Below are positions 30,101 through 38,565 of a stretch of DNA of 64,000 bases, piece after piece. This stretch comes from Paractinoplanes pyxinae. GTDB taxonomy: Bacteria; Actinomycetota; Actinomycetes; Mycobacteriales; Micromonosporaceae. A program made the translations under genes and the position numbers. The notes beneath the pieces are model-generated. The model had not been told where the DNA came from and searched no databases. It saw only the letters and a list, made by a program, of their open reading frames with translations. The stretch lies in the NCBI RefSeq assembly GCF_026626335.1, contig NZ_JAPNTZ010000001.1, positions 186,001 to 250,000 of the forward strand, written 5' to 3'. Each line of letters begins with the position of its first letter. Within the stretch, counting starts at the first letter, position 1.

Positions 30101-31552
30101 ATGCCGGCTGTCGCGCTCACCGTGGCCGTCGCCCTGTCCGGCTGGTTCGTGCTGACCACGGCGGGCGCGCGGTGGCAGGTGGTGGTCTGCTGGGCCGTGG
30201 TGGCCGTGTTCGCGTCGATGATGTCGTACTTCGGCTTCCGGACCAGCCGCCAGCTGGACCGGGCCGACCCGCGCCGCCGGTTCTGGACCGCACTGGGCGC
30301 CGGGGCTGCGATCTTCGCTGCGGGTGAGTGGGCACAACTCGTGGGCGCCGTGCGGAGCCCCTTCTCGCTGGCCGCCCTCACCGGCACCGGAGTGGTGCGC
30401 ACGGTGGCGCTCGGGTTGGGCTGCGTGCTCATCACCGTGGTCGTGCTGACCTACCCGATCCCGCACCGGTCGGCCCACGAGCGGCTGTGCTACCTGCTCG
30501 ATCTGGCCACCGTGGTGACCGCGGCCGGCGTCTACGGCCTGTACTGGACCGTCTCGGCGACCGGGATGGCCCACAACCTGGTCGCGGTGGCGGCCGGCCC
30601 GGTCGTCGCCATGCTGACCGCGTTCGCCGTGTGCCGGCTCTATCTGAGCGGGGTCGCGCCGTTCCGCTGGCACATCGGCGTGCTCGGGCCCTTCGCGGCC
30701 GGCGTGGAGGCCCTGGCCCGCGCGCTGGGCCCGGAACTGGTGCGGGACGGGCACCCCGGGGTGATCTTCGCGCTGACCGTCTGCTCGCACGCGCTGCTGA
30801 TGATCGCCGTGCGGGCCCAGTTCCGTTCGGCCGGCGCCGGTGGCGGCCGGGCCCGGAAGCGGCCGTTCAGCCTGCTGCCGTACGTCGCGTTGTGGAGCAC
30901 GTTCACCCTGCTGGTCGTCACGCTCGCGGTGCGGGGATTCGACCTGCGGGCCTGGGTCGCCGTGGCCGGGCTGGCCGCCATCACCGCCATCGTGGTCGCC
31001 CGGCAGCTGGTCGCCTTCGTCGACAACGCCGAACTGCTGCGCGAACGCGACAGCCTGACCGCGCGGCTGCACACCATGGCCTTCACCGACAGCCTGACCG
31101 GGCTGGGCAACCGCGCGCAGTTCCTCGACCGCCTCGAACAGGTGGCGGCCGAGGGGGCCGAGGTGGGCGTGATGCTGATCGACCTCGACGACTTCAAGCC
31201 GGTCAACGACTCGTACGGGCACGCCGCGGGCGACGCCGTGCTGGTCGAGACCGCGGCCCGGCTGCGCGCCGCCGCCGGCCCGGACGACGTGGTGGCCCGG
31301 CTCGGCGGCGACGAGTTCGCCGTACTGACCCGCCACCCGCAAGACGTCACCGCCGTGGCGGAGAAAATCGTGCGGGCGGTCGCCGAACCGTGCCGCCTGA
31401 CCGGCGGCGAGCAGGTGCAGGTGCAGGCCAGCATCGGCGTGGCCACCGGGGCGGACGCCGCGGTTCTGCTCCGCCGGGCCGACGAGGCGATGTACGAGGC
31501 CAAGTTCGCCGGCAAGGGATCGGTCCGGTCGGCCGCGGTCGATCAGATCTGA
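30101..31552 (+). CDS. membrane diguanylate cyclase (GGDEF)
   Basis: 483 residues. The first ~300 contain eight or nine hydrophobic helices (an integral sensor array), ending in a short coiled segment DNAELLRERDSLTARLHTMAFTDSLTGLGNRAQF. The GGDEF domain follows with an intact RLGGDEFAVL active site, and DLDDFKPVNDSYGHAAGD as the nucleotide and metal-binding block. The usual allosteric I-site RxxD five residues before GGDEF reads GPDD, so the product-inhibition Arg is missing. It probably makes c-di-GMP in response to a membrane signal. It converges on the histidine-kinase gene with a 10-base overlap. Confidence 0.92.
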   Translation: MPAVALTVAVALSGWFVLTTAGARWQVVVCWAVVAVFASMMSYFGFRTSRQLDRADPRRRFWTALGAGAAIFAAGEWAQLVGAVRSPFSLAALTGTGVVRTVALGLGCVLITVVVLTYPIPHRSAHERLCYLLDLATVVTAAGVYGLYWTVSATGMAHNLVAVAAGPVVAMLTAFAVCRLYLSGVAPFRWHIGVLGPFAAGVEALARALGPELVRDGHPGVIFALTVCSHALLMIAVRAQFRSAGAGGGRARKRPFSLLPYVALWSTFTLLVVTLAVRGFDLRAWVAVAGLAAITAIVVARQLVAFVDNAELLRERDSLTARLHTMAFTDSLTGLGNRAQFLDRLEQVAAEGAEVGVMLIDLDDFKPVNDSYGHAAGDAVLVETAARLRAAAGPDDVVARLGGDEFAVLTRHPQDVTAVAEKIVRAVAEPCRLTGGEQVQVQASIGVATGADAAVLLRRADEAMYEAKFAGKGSVRSAAVDQI

Positions 31553-32910
31553 GCGGGCCCGGCCGCCGGCAGATCGAGGCGGAAAGTCGCGCCAGGGCCG
31601 GTGTCCAGATAGGTCAGGTCGCCGCCGTGGGCTTGGGCGAGGCCGCGCGCGATCGGCAGGCCCAGGCCGGCGCCGCCGGTGTGCCGGGACCGGGAGGCGT
31701 CGCCGCGGCCGAACCGCTCGAAGATCAGGGCTCGTTCGGCCGCGGGGACGCCCGGGCCGGTGTCGCTGACCTCCAGCCGCACCCGTGGCCCGTCGCGGTG
31801 GACGCGCACCGAGACCCTGCCGCCGGCCGGGGTGGCGTGGCGCGCGTTGTCCAGCAGGTTGGTGATGACCTGGCCCAGCCGCATCGGGTCGCCTTCCACG
31901 TACGTGTCCCCGTCGCCGCCGATCTTGAAGCTCAGCCCGGGTGACAGCGAGCGGGCCCGTTCCACCTCGGCCGCGGCCAGGGCGAGCAGATCGGCCCGCT
32001 CGGTCACCAGCGGCATGCCCTGCCCCAGCCGGGCCATGGTGAGCAGGTCGTCGACCAGCCGGGCGGCCCGCCGCGACTCCCGCACCATCGCCACCGCGAG
32101 GCGTTCGCGCTGCTCACGACCGGGGTTCTCGCGCAGCAGGAGTTCGGCGCTGGCCTGCAGACCGGCCAGCGGGGTGCGCAGCTCGTGCGACGCGTCGCTG
32201 AGGAACGCGCGCATCCGGCCCTCACCGGCCTCGAGTTCGTCGAGCATGGCGTCGAACGCCACCGCCGTACGGCCCAGTTCGGTGTCGGACCGGGGCACGT
32301 CCAGCCGCTGCCCGCGGTCGCCGGCCGCGATCTGGCGGGCCACCGCGGTCATGTCCTCCAGCGGGCGCAGCGCCGCCCGCGAGATCCGGGCCGACGCGAA
32401 ACCGGCCAGCAGCAGGGCCAGCAGCCCGCCCGCCACCTCGAGCACGATCAGCCGGTTGACCGCCTCGCTGATCTGGGTGGTGTCCAGGCTCAGCGTCAGC
32501 ACCTGGTTGCCCGGCAGCGTCGAGCGGACGAAGAGCACGCTGCCGGCCGTCTCCACCGGAATCGTGGCCGTCGGCGTGATGTCCGGCCGCTTCGGACGCT
32601 CGCCGCGGGGGCGGCCGGCGCCGGGCGGCGGCGGATCGGAGGCGGCGGTGGCGCAGGACGAGCCGTCGGCCACGCACAGCCGGACCACCACGCCGTCACC
32701 CCGCAGGCGGTCGGCCAGCCGCTGCCCGCTCACCGTGCCTTGCAACTGCTGGGCCAGGGCCACCCGGTCGGTGAGCCGGGTGCGGGCGTCGGCGTGCAGC
32801 CGCGCCGACAGGGCCACGTCGACCGCGGTGAACAGGCCGGCCAGGATCACCGAGAGCAGGGCGAGCACGCCGAGGGTGACCCGGCCCCGCAGCGAAGCCG
32901 GTCTTCTCAC
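31543..32910 (-). CDS. two-component sensor histidine kinase
   Basis: 455 residues from GTG 32910, overlapping the response-regulator stop (GTGA). Architecture: TM1 (VTLGVLALLSVILAGLFTAV), a ~110-residue extracytoplasmic loop with a proline-rich stretch, TM2 (LIVLEVAGGLLALLLAG), HAMP, HisKA with the phospho-acceptor in SDASHELRTPL, then HATPase with NLLDNARHA (N box), DTGPGVP (G1), and GAGLGLPIA (G2). It forms a pair with the OmpR-type regulator immediately upstream. The stimulus is unknown; the external loop contains two Cys (RLCVADGSSCATA) that could form a disulphide. Confidence 0.95.
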   Translation of the reverse strand: MRRPASLRGRVTLGVLALLSVILAGLFTAVDVALSARLHADARTRLTDRVALAQQLQGTVSGQRLADRLRGDGVVVRLCVADGSSCATAASDPPPPGAGRPRGERPKRPDITPTATIPVETAGSVLFVRSTLPGNQVLTLSLDTTQISEAVNRLIVLEVAGGLLALLLAGFASARISRAALRPLEDMTAVARQIAAGDRGQRLDVPRSDTELGRTAVAFDAMLDELEAGEGRMRAFLSDASHELRTPLAGLQASAELLLRENPGREQRERLAVAMVRESRRAARLVDDLLTMARLGQGMPLVTERADLLALAAAEVERARSLSPGLSFKIGGDGDTYVEGDPMRLGQVITNLLDNARHATPAGGRVSVRVHRDGPRVRLEVSDTGPGVPAAERALIFERFGRGDASRSRHTGGAGLGLPIARGLAQAHGGDLTYLDTGPGATFRLDLPAAGPAQI

Positions 32911-33572
32911 GGCCGCAACACGTACCCGAGGCCGCGGGCGGTGTGGATCAGGCGCGGCCCGTGCTGTTCGAGTTTGCGGCGCAGGGCGCTGACGTGCACC
33001 TCGACCAGATTGGGGTCGTACTCGTCGTACCCCCAGACCTGGGTCAGCAGCTGGGTCTTGGACAGGATCCGGCCGCGGTGCCCGGCCAGATAGGCCAGCA
33101 GCTTGAACTCGGTGCCGGTCAGGGTCAGCGCGTGGCCGGCCCGGGACGCGATCCGCGCCCCCTCGTCGACGATCAGATCGGCCACCTGCACGGTCGACGG
33201 CACCCGGCCCAGCCGCCGCAGCACGGCCGTGACCCGGGCCAGCACCTCGACCGTGACGAACGGCTTGACCACGTAGTCGTCGGCGCCCGCGTCGAACCCG
33301 GTGAGCCGGTCGGCCACCGAGTCGCGGGCGGTCACCAGCAGCACGGCGCAGTCGCTGCGGCCACCCAGCGCGCGGGCCAGCTCGAACCCGTCCCGGCCGC
33401 CGGGCAGATGCACGTCGAGCAGGGCCAGGTCGGGCCGGAACGAGTCGACGACGTCCTCGAACCCCACGCCGTCGGCGCACGCGCGGACCTCGTGGCCCGC
33501 CGCCCGCAGCGCCGCCGTCAGCGGGTCACGGATCGCGTCCTCGTCCTCCACCACCAGCACCCGGGCGACCAT
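32907..33572 (-). CDS. OmpR-family response regulator
   Basis: 221 residues: receiver domain with acidic pocket (VVEDED), phospho-acceptor Asp53 in LALLDVHLP, the conserved Thr in LLVTARD and Lys in VVKPF. The C-terminal winged helix (LTGTEFKLLAYLAGHRGRILSKTQLLTQVWGYDEYDPNLVEVHVSALRRKL) is OmpR/PhoB class. It is the first gene of the TCS operon. Two pairs of direct repeats with 11-base spacing at 33616-33664 lie upstream and are the expected binding arrangement for a tandem OmpR dimer, suggesting autoregulation and control of the divergent secreted protein. Confidence 0.95.
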   Translation of the reverse strand: MVARVLVVEDEDAIRDPLTAALRAAGHEVRACADGVGFEDVVDSFRPDLALLDVHLPGGRDGFELARALGGRSDCAVLLVTARDSVADRLTGFDAGADDYVVKPFVTVEVLARVTAVLRRLGRVPSTVQVADLIVDEGARIASRAGHALTLTGTEFKLLAYLAGHRGRILSKTQLLTQVWGYDEYDPNLVEVHVSALRRKLEQHGPRLIHTARGLGYVLRP

Positions 33573-33615
33573 CGGCCCAGTCTGGCCGGGCCGCCTATGG
33601 CTGGGCCCTCACGAA

Positions 33616-33664
33616 GCTGAAGAGAGGCTGAAGAAGCCGGCCGCTTCAGGTCGTCTTCAGGTCG
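33616..33664. promoter_or_regulatory. two inverted pairs of 11-bp-spaced direct repeats (OmpR-type sites)
   Basis: GCTGAAGA at 33616-33623 and 33627-33634, and CTTCAGGTCG at 33644-33653 and 33655-33664. Each pair steps by 11 bases, one DNA turn, and the two pairs point at each other. It lies between the response-regulator ATG (33572) and the divergent secreted-protein start (33728). Confidence 0.65.
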
Positions 33665-33727
33665 CGAGGTCAGCGTGGGACCAGGCGCCGCGACCGACGT
33701 GGTGCCAAGAACAAGGAGATGCTGACG

Positions 33728-34375
33728 GTGAAGCTGTCCCTGCCTGACTCCACCACCAACACCGGCCGGCTGAGCCGGGTCGCGATCGCCGTCGTGGCCG
33801 GCGGGGGGATCGCCCTCGGCGTCGCCGGGCTGGCCCACGCCGACCCGTCACCCGCGCCGTCCACCTCCGCCTCGGACGGCGGCGCCGCTCCTTCGGGCGC
33901 CGCCCCTGCTCCTTCCGGCGGCGGGCCCGCTTCTTCAGGCGGCGGGCCTGCTCCTTCAGAGGGTGCGCCCGCTCCGCGGGAGCACAAGCCGCACCTGAGC
34001 GGGACGGTCAAGTCGATCGACGGCGGCCACATCATGATCACCGACCGCGACGGCTTCACCCGCCAGATCAACATCGCGACCGTCCCCGCGGACGTCAAGG
34101 TGGGCGTCCGGGTGCACGCGGAGGGCACGGTGAACGCCGACGGCGTCTCGCTCGACGCCACCACGGTCACCCTGGCCCCGGACCGCCCCGAAGGCCGGCG
34201 CGGCCCCGGCCGCCCCGGCGGGCCCGACGGTTCGGGCGAGGGCCCGGGCAAGCACGGCCGGCCCGGTCACGACAGCGCCCCGGCGCCGTCCGATGCACCC
34301 GCGCCTTCGGATGCGCCCGCGCCTTCGGGTGCGCCCGCGCCTTCGGGTGCGCCCGCGCCGACCACCACGTCCTGA
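33728..34375 (+). CDS. secreted protein with small beta domain and APAPSGAP repeats
   Basis: About 215 residues from GTG 33728 (AAGGAG nine bases upstream; ATG 33719 abuts the same ribosome site and is less likely). A signal peptide (IAVVAGGGIALGVAGLAHA) is followed by a Ser/Pro/Gly-rich linker. A compact ~60-residue beta domain (HLSGTVKSIDGGHIMITDRDGFTRQINIA) is typical of DUF5666-like OB folds. Then come a Gly/Arg/Pro-rich stretch and a C-terminal string of APAPSDAP/APAPSGAP repeats. It probably sits in the cell wall. Its position across the OmpR-type repeats from the two-component operon suggests it is a target of that system. Confidence 0.65.
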   Translation: MKLSLPDSTTNTGRLSRVAIAVVAGGGIALGVAGLAHADPSPAPSTSASDGGAAPSGAAPAPSGGGPASSGGGPAPSEGAPAPREHKPHLSGTVKSIDGGHIMITDRDGFTRQINIATVPADVKVGVRVHAEGTVNADGVSLDATTVTLAPDRPEGRRGPGRPGGPDGSGEGPGKHGRPGHDSAPAPSDAPAPSDAPAPSGAPAPSGAPAPTTTS

Positions 34376-34421
34376 CGCTTGTGCCTCCGGCCTCCGGCCG
34401 CCGGCGCCGGGGCCGGGCTGC

Positions 34422-35321
34422 TCACAGGATGGCGGGGTCGGCCACGCGGCGGAGCACGGCGAGGAAGGCCGCGGCGAGCGGGTCGGCGGCCGGGTGGGTC
34501 ACGGCGAGGACGTGGCGGGTGTGCGGGCCGTCGTCGTCGACCGGGAGAGCGGTGATGCCGCGCGACATGAGCGACATGACCGAGCCGGGCACCAGCGCCA
34601 CGCCGAGGCCGGCCGCCACCATGCCCAGCCGGGCGTGCCAGTCCTTCACCGCGTACGCGATCCGGGGTCGTTCGATGCCGGGCCAGGCGCCCAGGTGGCC
34701 GTCGCCGGGCCCGGCCGCGCCGACGATCCACGGCTCGTCGCGCAGGTCGTCGGGGGTCACCGAGCCCCGCCCGGCGAGCCGGTGACCGTCCGCGACCGCC
34801 ACCCGCAGCCGCGCGCCCAGCAGGCGTTCGTGCCGCAGTCCGGTGAGGTCGGGGTCGTCGCCGGGCGCGCACACGATGATCGCGACCTCGACCTGCTGCG
34901 CCCGCAGCATCCGCAGCAGCGACCGCGACCCGTGGCTGCGCAACGTCACCTCGACGCCGGGATGCTCGTCGCGCATCAGGGCCAGCGCCCGCGGCACCAG
35001 CACCAGGTGGCCGGTCGGGTAGGCGCCGACGATGAGCCGCCCGGCCAGCCGCTCGCGGGCGGTGGCGAGGTCTCGTTCGGCCGCCTCGGCCGCGTCCAGC
35101 AGCGCGCCGGCGTGCCTCAGCAGCACCTCGCCGACCGCCGTGGGCCGGACCCCGCGGGCGTGCCGTTCGAACAGCGGCGCGCCCGCCACCTGTTCCATCG
35201 CCGCGACCTGACGCGAAACGGCCGATTGCGTATAGCCGAGCGCCTCGGCGGCGGCCGTGAACGACCCGAGCGTGGCCACCTGCCGCACCGCGCGCAGCCC
35301 GCTGAGCGAGATCTCGGCCAT
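34422..35321 (-). CDS. LysR family transcriptional regulator
   Basis: About 299 residues. The winged helix (LSGLRAVRQVATLGSFTAAAEALGYTQSAVSRQVAAMEQVAGAPLFERHARGVRPTAVGE) is canonical, and the effector domain has VGAYPTGHLVLVPRALALMRDEHPGVEVTLR. Start is uncertain among ATG 35321, 35339 and an upstream ATG; 35321 gives the usual short N-terminus but its GGAGG is too close. It is divergent from a short-chain dehydrogenase with 88 bases between starts, the normal LysR arrangement with its target. That target is frameshifted here, so the regulator may be losing its role. Confidence 0.88.
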   Translation of the reverse strand: MAEISLSGLRAVRQVATLGSFTAAAEALGYTQSAVSRQVAAMEQVAGAPLFERHARGVRPTAVGEVLLRHAGALLDAAEAAERDLATARERLAGRLIVGAYPTGHLVLVPRALALMRDEHPGVEVTLRSHGSRSLLRMLRAQQVEVAIIVCAPGDDPDLTGLRHERLLGARLRVAVADGHRLAGRGSVTPDDLRDEPWIVGAAGPGDGHLGAWPGIERPRIAYAVKDWHARLGMVAAGLGVALVPGSVMSLMSRGITALPVDDDGPHTRHVLAVTHPAADPLAAAFLAVLRRVADPAIL

Positions 35322-35409
35322 CCCTCCATGCTCAGCCATGCGTGACCGGCATGCGAGCATTCGTGATTGTCGCGACTCGCCCGCAGCCTTCCGGGGCACC
35401 ACCACAGCC

Positions 35410-36262
35410 ATGACAACGTGGTTCATCACCGGCACCGCGAGCGGCTTCGGCCGCAGCGTGACCCGGCAGCTCCTGGAACGCGGCGACACGGTGGCGGCGA
35501 CCCTGCGCCGGCCGGAGCGGCTCGACGACCTCAAGGCGGCCCACGGCGATCGGCTGTGGGTCCGCGACCTCGACGTGACCGACACCCCGCGGCTGCGGTC
35601 GGTCGTGGACGAGGCCTTCGCGGAGCTGGGCCGGATCGACGTGGTGCTGTCCAACGCGGGTTACGGCATCTTCGGCACGGCCGAGGAGCTGACCGACGAC
35701 CACATCGACGAAGTGCTGGCGGTCAATCTGATCGCGGGGATCCAGTTGACCCGCGCCGCCGTTCCGCATCTGCGGGCCCAGGGCGGCGGCCGTCTGCTGC
35801 AGGTCACCAGCCAGGGCGGGCAGCTCGCCTACCCGGGCTTCTCGATCTATCACGCCGCCAAGTGGGGACTCGAGGGCTTCTACGAAGCGGTGGCCGCGGA
35901 GGTCGAGCCGTTCGGCATCGAGGTCACCATGATGGAGCCCGGGATGTCCGACATCGCCGGCACTCCCGCCGCCCCGGCCGCCGAGCAGCACCCCGCCTGC
36001 CGCGACAACCCGGCCGTCCTGCGCCCGGCCGACGTCCCGCCCGAGGACGATCAGCGACCCGGAGAAGGTCGCGGCGGCCATCATCGCGCTCGCCGAGCAC
36101 CCGAAGCCTCCGCTGCGCCAGGCCCTGGGTTCCGACGCGTACGCCAACATCCGCACCGCCCTGGCCGGCCGCTTGGCCACTTTGGACGACGGCCGCGAGG
36201 TCGCGTTCAGCACCGACAAACAGGCTCACGGATCCGATGCGCCGAGCGGTTTGACCGTGTAG
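35410..36262 (+). pseudogene. short-chain dehydrogenase/reductase, frameshifted
   Basis: From ATG 35410 the frame encodes a normal classical SDR N-terminus: TGTASGFGRSVTRQLLERGD (nucleotide binding), LSNAGYGIFG, and YHAAKWGLEGF (Tyr-x3-Lys). After about residue 213 (VPPEDDQRPG) the frame leaves the family. The expected C-terminus, SDPEKVAAAIIALAEHPKPP through GRLATLDDGREVAFSTDK, is encoded in another frame from ~36051 to the TAG at 36262. Comparison with the expected EDMISDPEK suggests two bases missing near 36048-36050. It is either a real lesion or a sequencing error. A bare ORF call would run on in the wrong frame to 36327. Confidence 0.8.
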
Positions 36263-36323
36263 CCGGAACACAGTTTCTACTGGGCCGCGCCGGAACAGCT
36301 CGAGACCACCCTGGGGAGTGGAC

Positions 36324-37856
36324 GTGAAGCGAAAACAAGGCGCGGTGATTCTGGGTACGGTGCTGGCCGCGGTAGTCGGCCTGGCCGGTTCGGTGGCAGC
36401 GGCGCCGGTCGGACGGAGTGCCGCCGCCGCACCGGTCTGGGGCGCCTGCCCCGAGCCGATCGCCAAGGCGGCGCCGGGTCTGCAGTGCGCGACCGTGAAG
36501 GTGCCGCTGGATTACCGGAAGCCGACGGGCAAGACCATCGACCTCAAGGTGTCGCGGGTGGCCAGCCCGAACCCGCAGAAGCGGCGGGGCGTGCTCTTCC
36601 TCAACCCGGGCGGGCCGGGCATCAGCGCCCTGACGATGCCGTTCGACCTGACCCAGATCGGACTGCCGTACAGCGTCCAGGAGAAGTACGACCTGATCGG
36701 CATGGACACCCGCGGGGTGGGCTACTCGTCCCCGGTCGACTGCAAGTTCACCGCCGCGCAGGGGTACGCCGGCAACATTCCGCTCTGGGCCGAGAACGCG
36801 GCCCGGGTCGCCGAGGACGCCAAGGCGGCCAAGGCCGTCGCCGACCAGTGCGCGGCCAACGACAAGTACGGGCTGCTGCCGCACATCACGACGGCCAACA
36901 CGGCGCGGGACCTGGACCGGATCCGGGCGGCGCTGGGCGAGAAGAAGGCCAGCTTCTTCGGCGCGTCCTACGGGTCGGCCCTGGGCGCCGCGTACGCCTC
37001 GATGTTCCCCGGCACCACCGACCGGGTCATCATCGACAGCAACACCGGCGACACCGCCCTGACCCGGACGGTCATGCGCCGGTTCGGGCTGGGCGCCGAG
37101 CAGGCCTTCCCCGGCTTCGCCCGGTGGGTCGCGGCCCGCCACGGCGCGTACGGGCTCGGTCGTACGCCGGCCGAGGTCAGGAAGACGTACTTCGCGATCG
37201 CCGGGCGGCTCGACAAGAAGCCGGTGGCCGGATTCGACGGGCGTCTCTTCCGGCTGCTCACCTTCGGCAGCCTGTACGGCGAGACCTCGTACGGGAAACT
37301 GGCGTCGTTGTGGCAGTCGATGCGCAACCCCGCCGCACCGGCCGGCCCGACCGACGTACGGGCGACGCCGGAGCCGACCGTGCCGGAGTCCAACTTCTTC
37401 TCGGCCTTCCTGGCGGTGACCTGCGGCGACAGCAAGTGGCCGAGCGACGTACGGACCTATCAGCGCAGCGTCGCCGAGGACCGCCAGAAGTATCCGATCT
37501 TCGGCGCCGCCTCGGCCAACATCACCCCGTGCGCCTTCTGGACCGCCCGGGCGGCCGAGCCCCAGGTCGCGATCAACGACAACGGGCCGGCCAACATCGT
37601 CATCATGCAGAACCGCCGGGACGTGGCCACGCCGCTGGTGGGCGGTCAGATTTTCCGTACGAAGTTCGCCCACCGCTCCCGCCTGGTGACCGTGGACGAC
37701 AACCAGCACGGCGTCTACGTCTACGGCGGCAACGCCTGCGCGCTCACCGTCGGCACGGCCTGGCTGGTCGACGGCAAGTTCCCGAAGGACACGGACTGCG
37801 CGGCCTCGCCGGCAGCCGGGCCGGCCGGGACGCTCAGAGGGTTCGGTCAGCGGTAG
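36324..37856 (+). CDS. secreted alpha/beta hydrolase, tripeptidyl aminopeptidase-like
   Basis: About 510 residues from GTG 36324 (GGGGAG upstream); GTG 36318 is an alternative. A signal peptide (VILGTVLAAVVGLAGSVAAAP) precedes a CPEPIAKAAPGLQCATVKVPLDYRKP segment seen in Streptomyces SlpD/SlpE and tripeptidyl aminopeptidases. Other landmarks are NPGGPGISA (oxyanion region), nucleophile Ser215 in FFGASYGSALG, and His in VDDNQHGVYVYGG. The C-terminal TAP-like domain has Cys pairs. It would remove N-terminal tripeptides from secreted proteins or degrade peptides outside the cell. It is monocistronic after the frameshifted SDR. Confidence 0.85.
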   Translation: MKRKQGAVILGTVLAAVVGLAGSVAAAPVGRSAAAAPVWGACPEPIAKAAPGLQCATVKVPLDYRKPTGKTIDLKVSRVASPNPQKRRGVLFLNPGGPGISALTMPFDLTQIGLPYSVQEKYDLIGMDTRGVGYSSPVDCKFTAAQGYAGNIPLWAENAARVAEDAKAAKAVADQCAANDKYGLLPHITTANTARDLDRIRAALGEKKASFFGASYGSALGAAYASMFPGTTDRVIIDSNTGDTALTRTVMRRFGLGAEQAFPGFARWVAARHGAYGLGRTPAEVRKTYFAIAGRLDKKPVAGFDGRLFRLLTFGSLYGETSYGKLASLWQSMRNPAAPAGPTDVRATPEPTVPESNFFSAFLAVTCGDSKWPSDVRTYQRSVAEDRQKYPIFGAASANITPCAFWTARAAEPQVAINDNGPANIVIMQNRRDVATPLVGGQIFRTKFAHRSRLVTVDDNQHGVYVYGGNACALTVGTAWLVDGKFPKDTDCAASPAAGPAGTLRGFGQR

Positions 37857-37862
37857 AGCAGG

Positions 37863-38396
37863 TCAGGAGCAAGGGCTGGGGCGCGGGTCACTTCCGGCGC
37901 CCCCGCTCAGCCTCTCGACCAGACGGTTGGCGGCCGGAACGTGCTTCGCGTACGCCTCCGGGTAGGCCGAGATCTGGACGGCCTGCGCGGCCTCGGTGAC
38001 CCGCATCTGCTGCCAGCCGTCGGTGCGCAGCAGCTTGTCGTAGAACTTGCCGGTCTGGTACGCCGGGTCGCGCAACTGCTTGGGCGTTCCCCAGCCTTGA
38101 CTGGGCCGCTGCTGGAACAGCCCGATCGAGTCGCGGTCGCCACCGCGCAGGTTACGCAGGCTCGATTCCTGCATGGCGGTGGCGACCGCGACCACCAGAC
38201 CCGCGTCCGGAACCCGTCGCTGCTGCCCGATCGTGACGATGACGCGAGCGTTGGCGACCTGCTCGTTGGTCCAGTGGTCGCGAACCGGAGCCGACGACGG
38301 CTGGGCGGGGGTGCTGCACTCCGCGTCGGCCTTGAGAGCCGGACTGAGGGCGAAGCCGACCACGACGGCGGCGGTGATCACGAGCAAGGCACGCAC
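37863..38396 (-). CDS. secreted lysozyme-like / transglycosylase-fold protein
   Basis: 177 residues with a signal peptide (MRALLVITAAVVVGFALSPALKA). The mature region has NARVIVTIGQQRRVPDAGLVVAVATAMQESSLRNLRGGDRDSIGLFQQRPSQGWGTPKQL, a lysozyme-like helical fold with the presumed catalytic Glu in AMQESSL and the GLFQQRPSQGWG loop common in actinobacterial cell-wall proteins of this type. A QAVQISAYPEAYAKH helix ends the domain. It probably cleaves or binds peptidoglycan. It converges on the tripeptidyl-peptidase-like gene with six bases between stops. Confidence 0.75.
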   Translation of the reverse strand: MRALLVITAAVVVGFALSPALKADAECSTPAQPSSAPVRDHWTNEQVANARVIVTIGQQRRVPDAGLVVAVATAMQESSLRNLRGGDRDSIGLFQQRPSQGWGTPKQLRDPAYQTGKFYDKLLRTDGWQQMRVTEAAQAVQISAYPEAYAKHVPAANRLVERLSGGAGSDPRPSPCS

Positions 38397-38508
38397 TATG
38401 AAAATGACCTTCCGGGGTTGGGGCCCGGAGAGAGTACATGGAAGCCGGCCGATGACAACATCGACGGAACGGGCATCGGCGGCGGCCGACGTCCGCCTCT
38501 TCCCTTCT

Positions 38509-38524
38509 TAAGACGTATGTCTTA
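38509..38524. promoter_or_regulatory. inverted repeat TAAGAC-N4-GTCTTA
   Basis: A perfect 6+6 inverted repeat around GTAT, 42 bases ahead of GTG 38566 and in the divergent space to the lysozyme-like gene (start 38396). It is AT-rich relative to its surroundings and has the size of a TetR/MarR-type operator. Confidence 0.45.
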
Positions 38525-38565
38525 GGTTCGGCGCTGACCGTACGGCGCCGGCTGCAGGGGGATCC

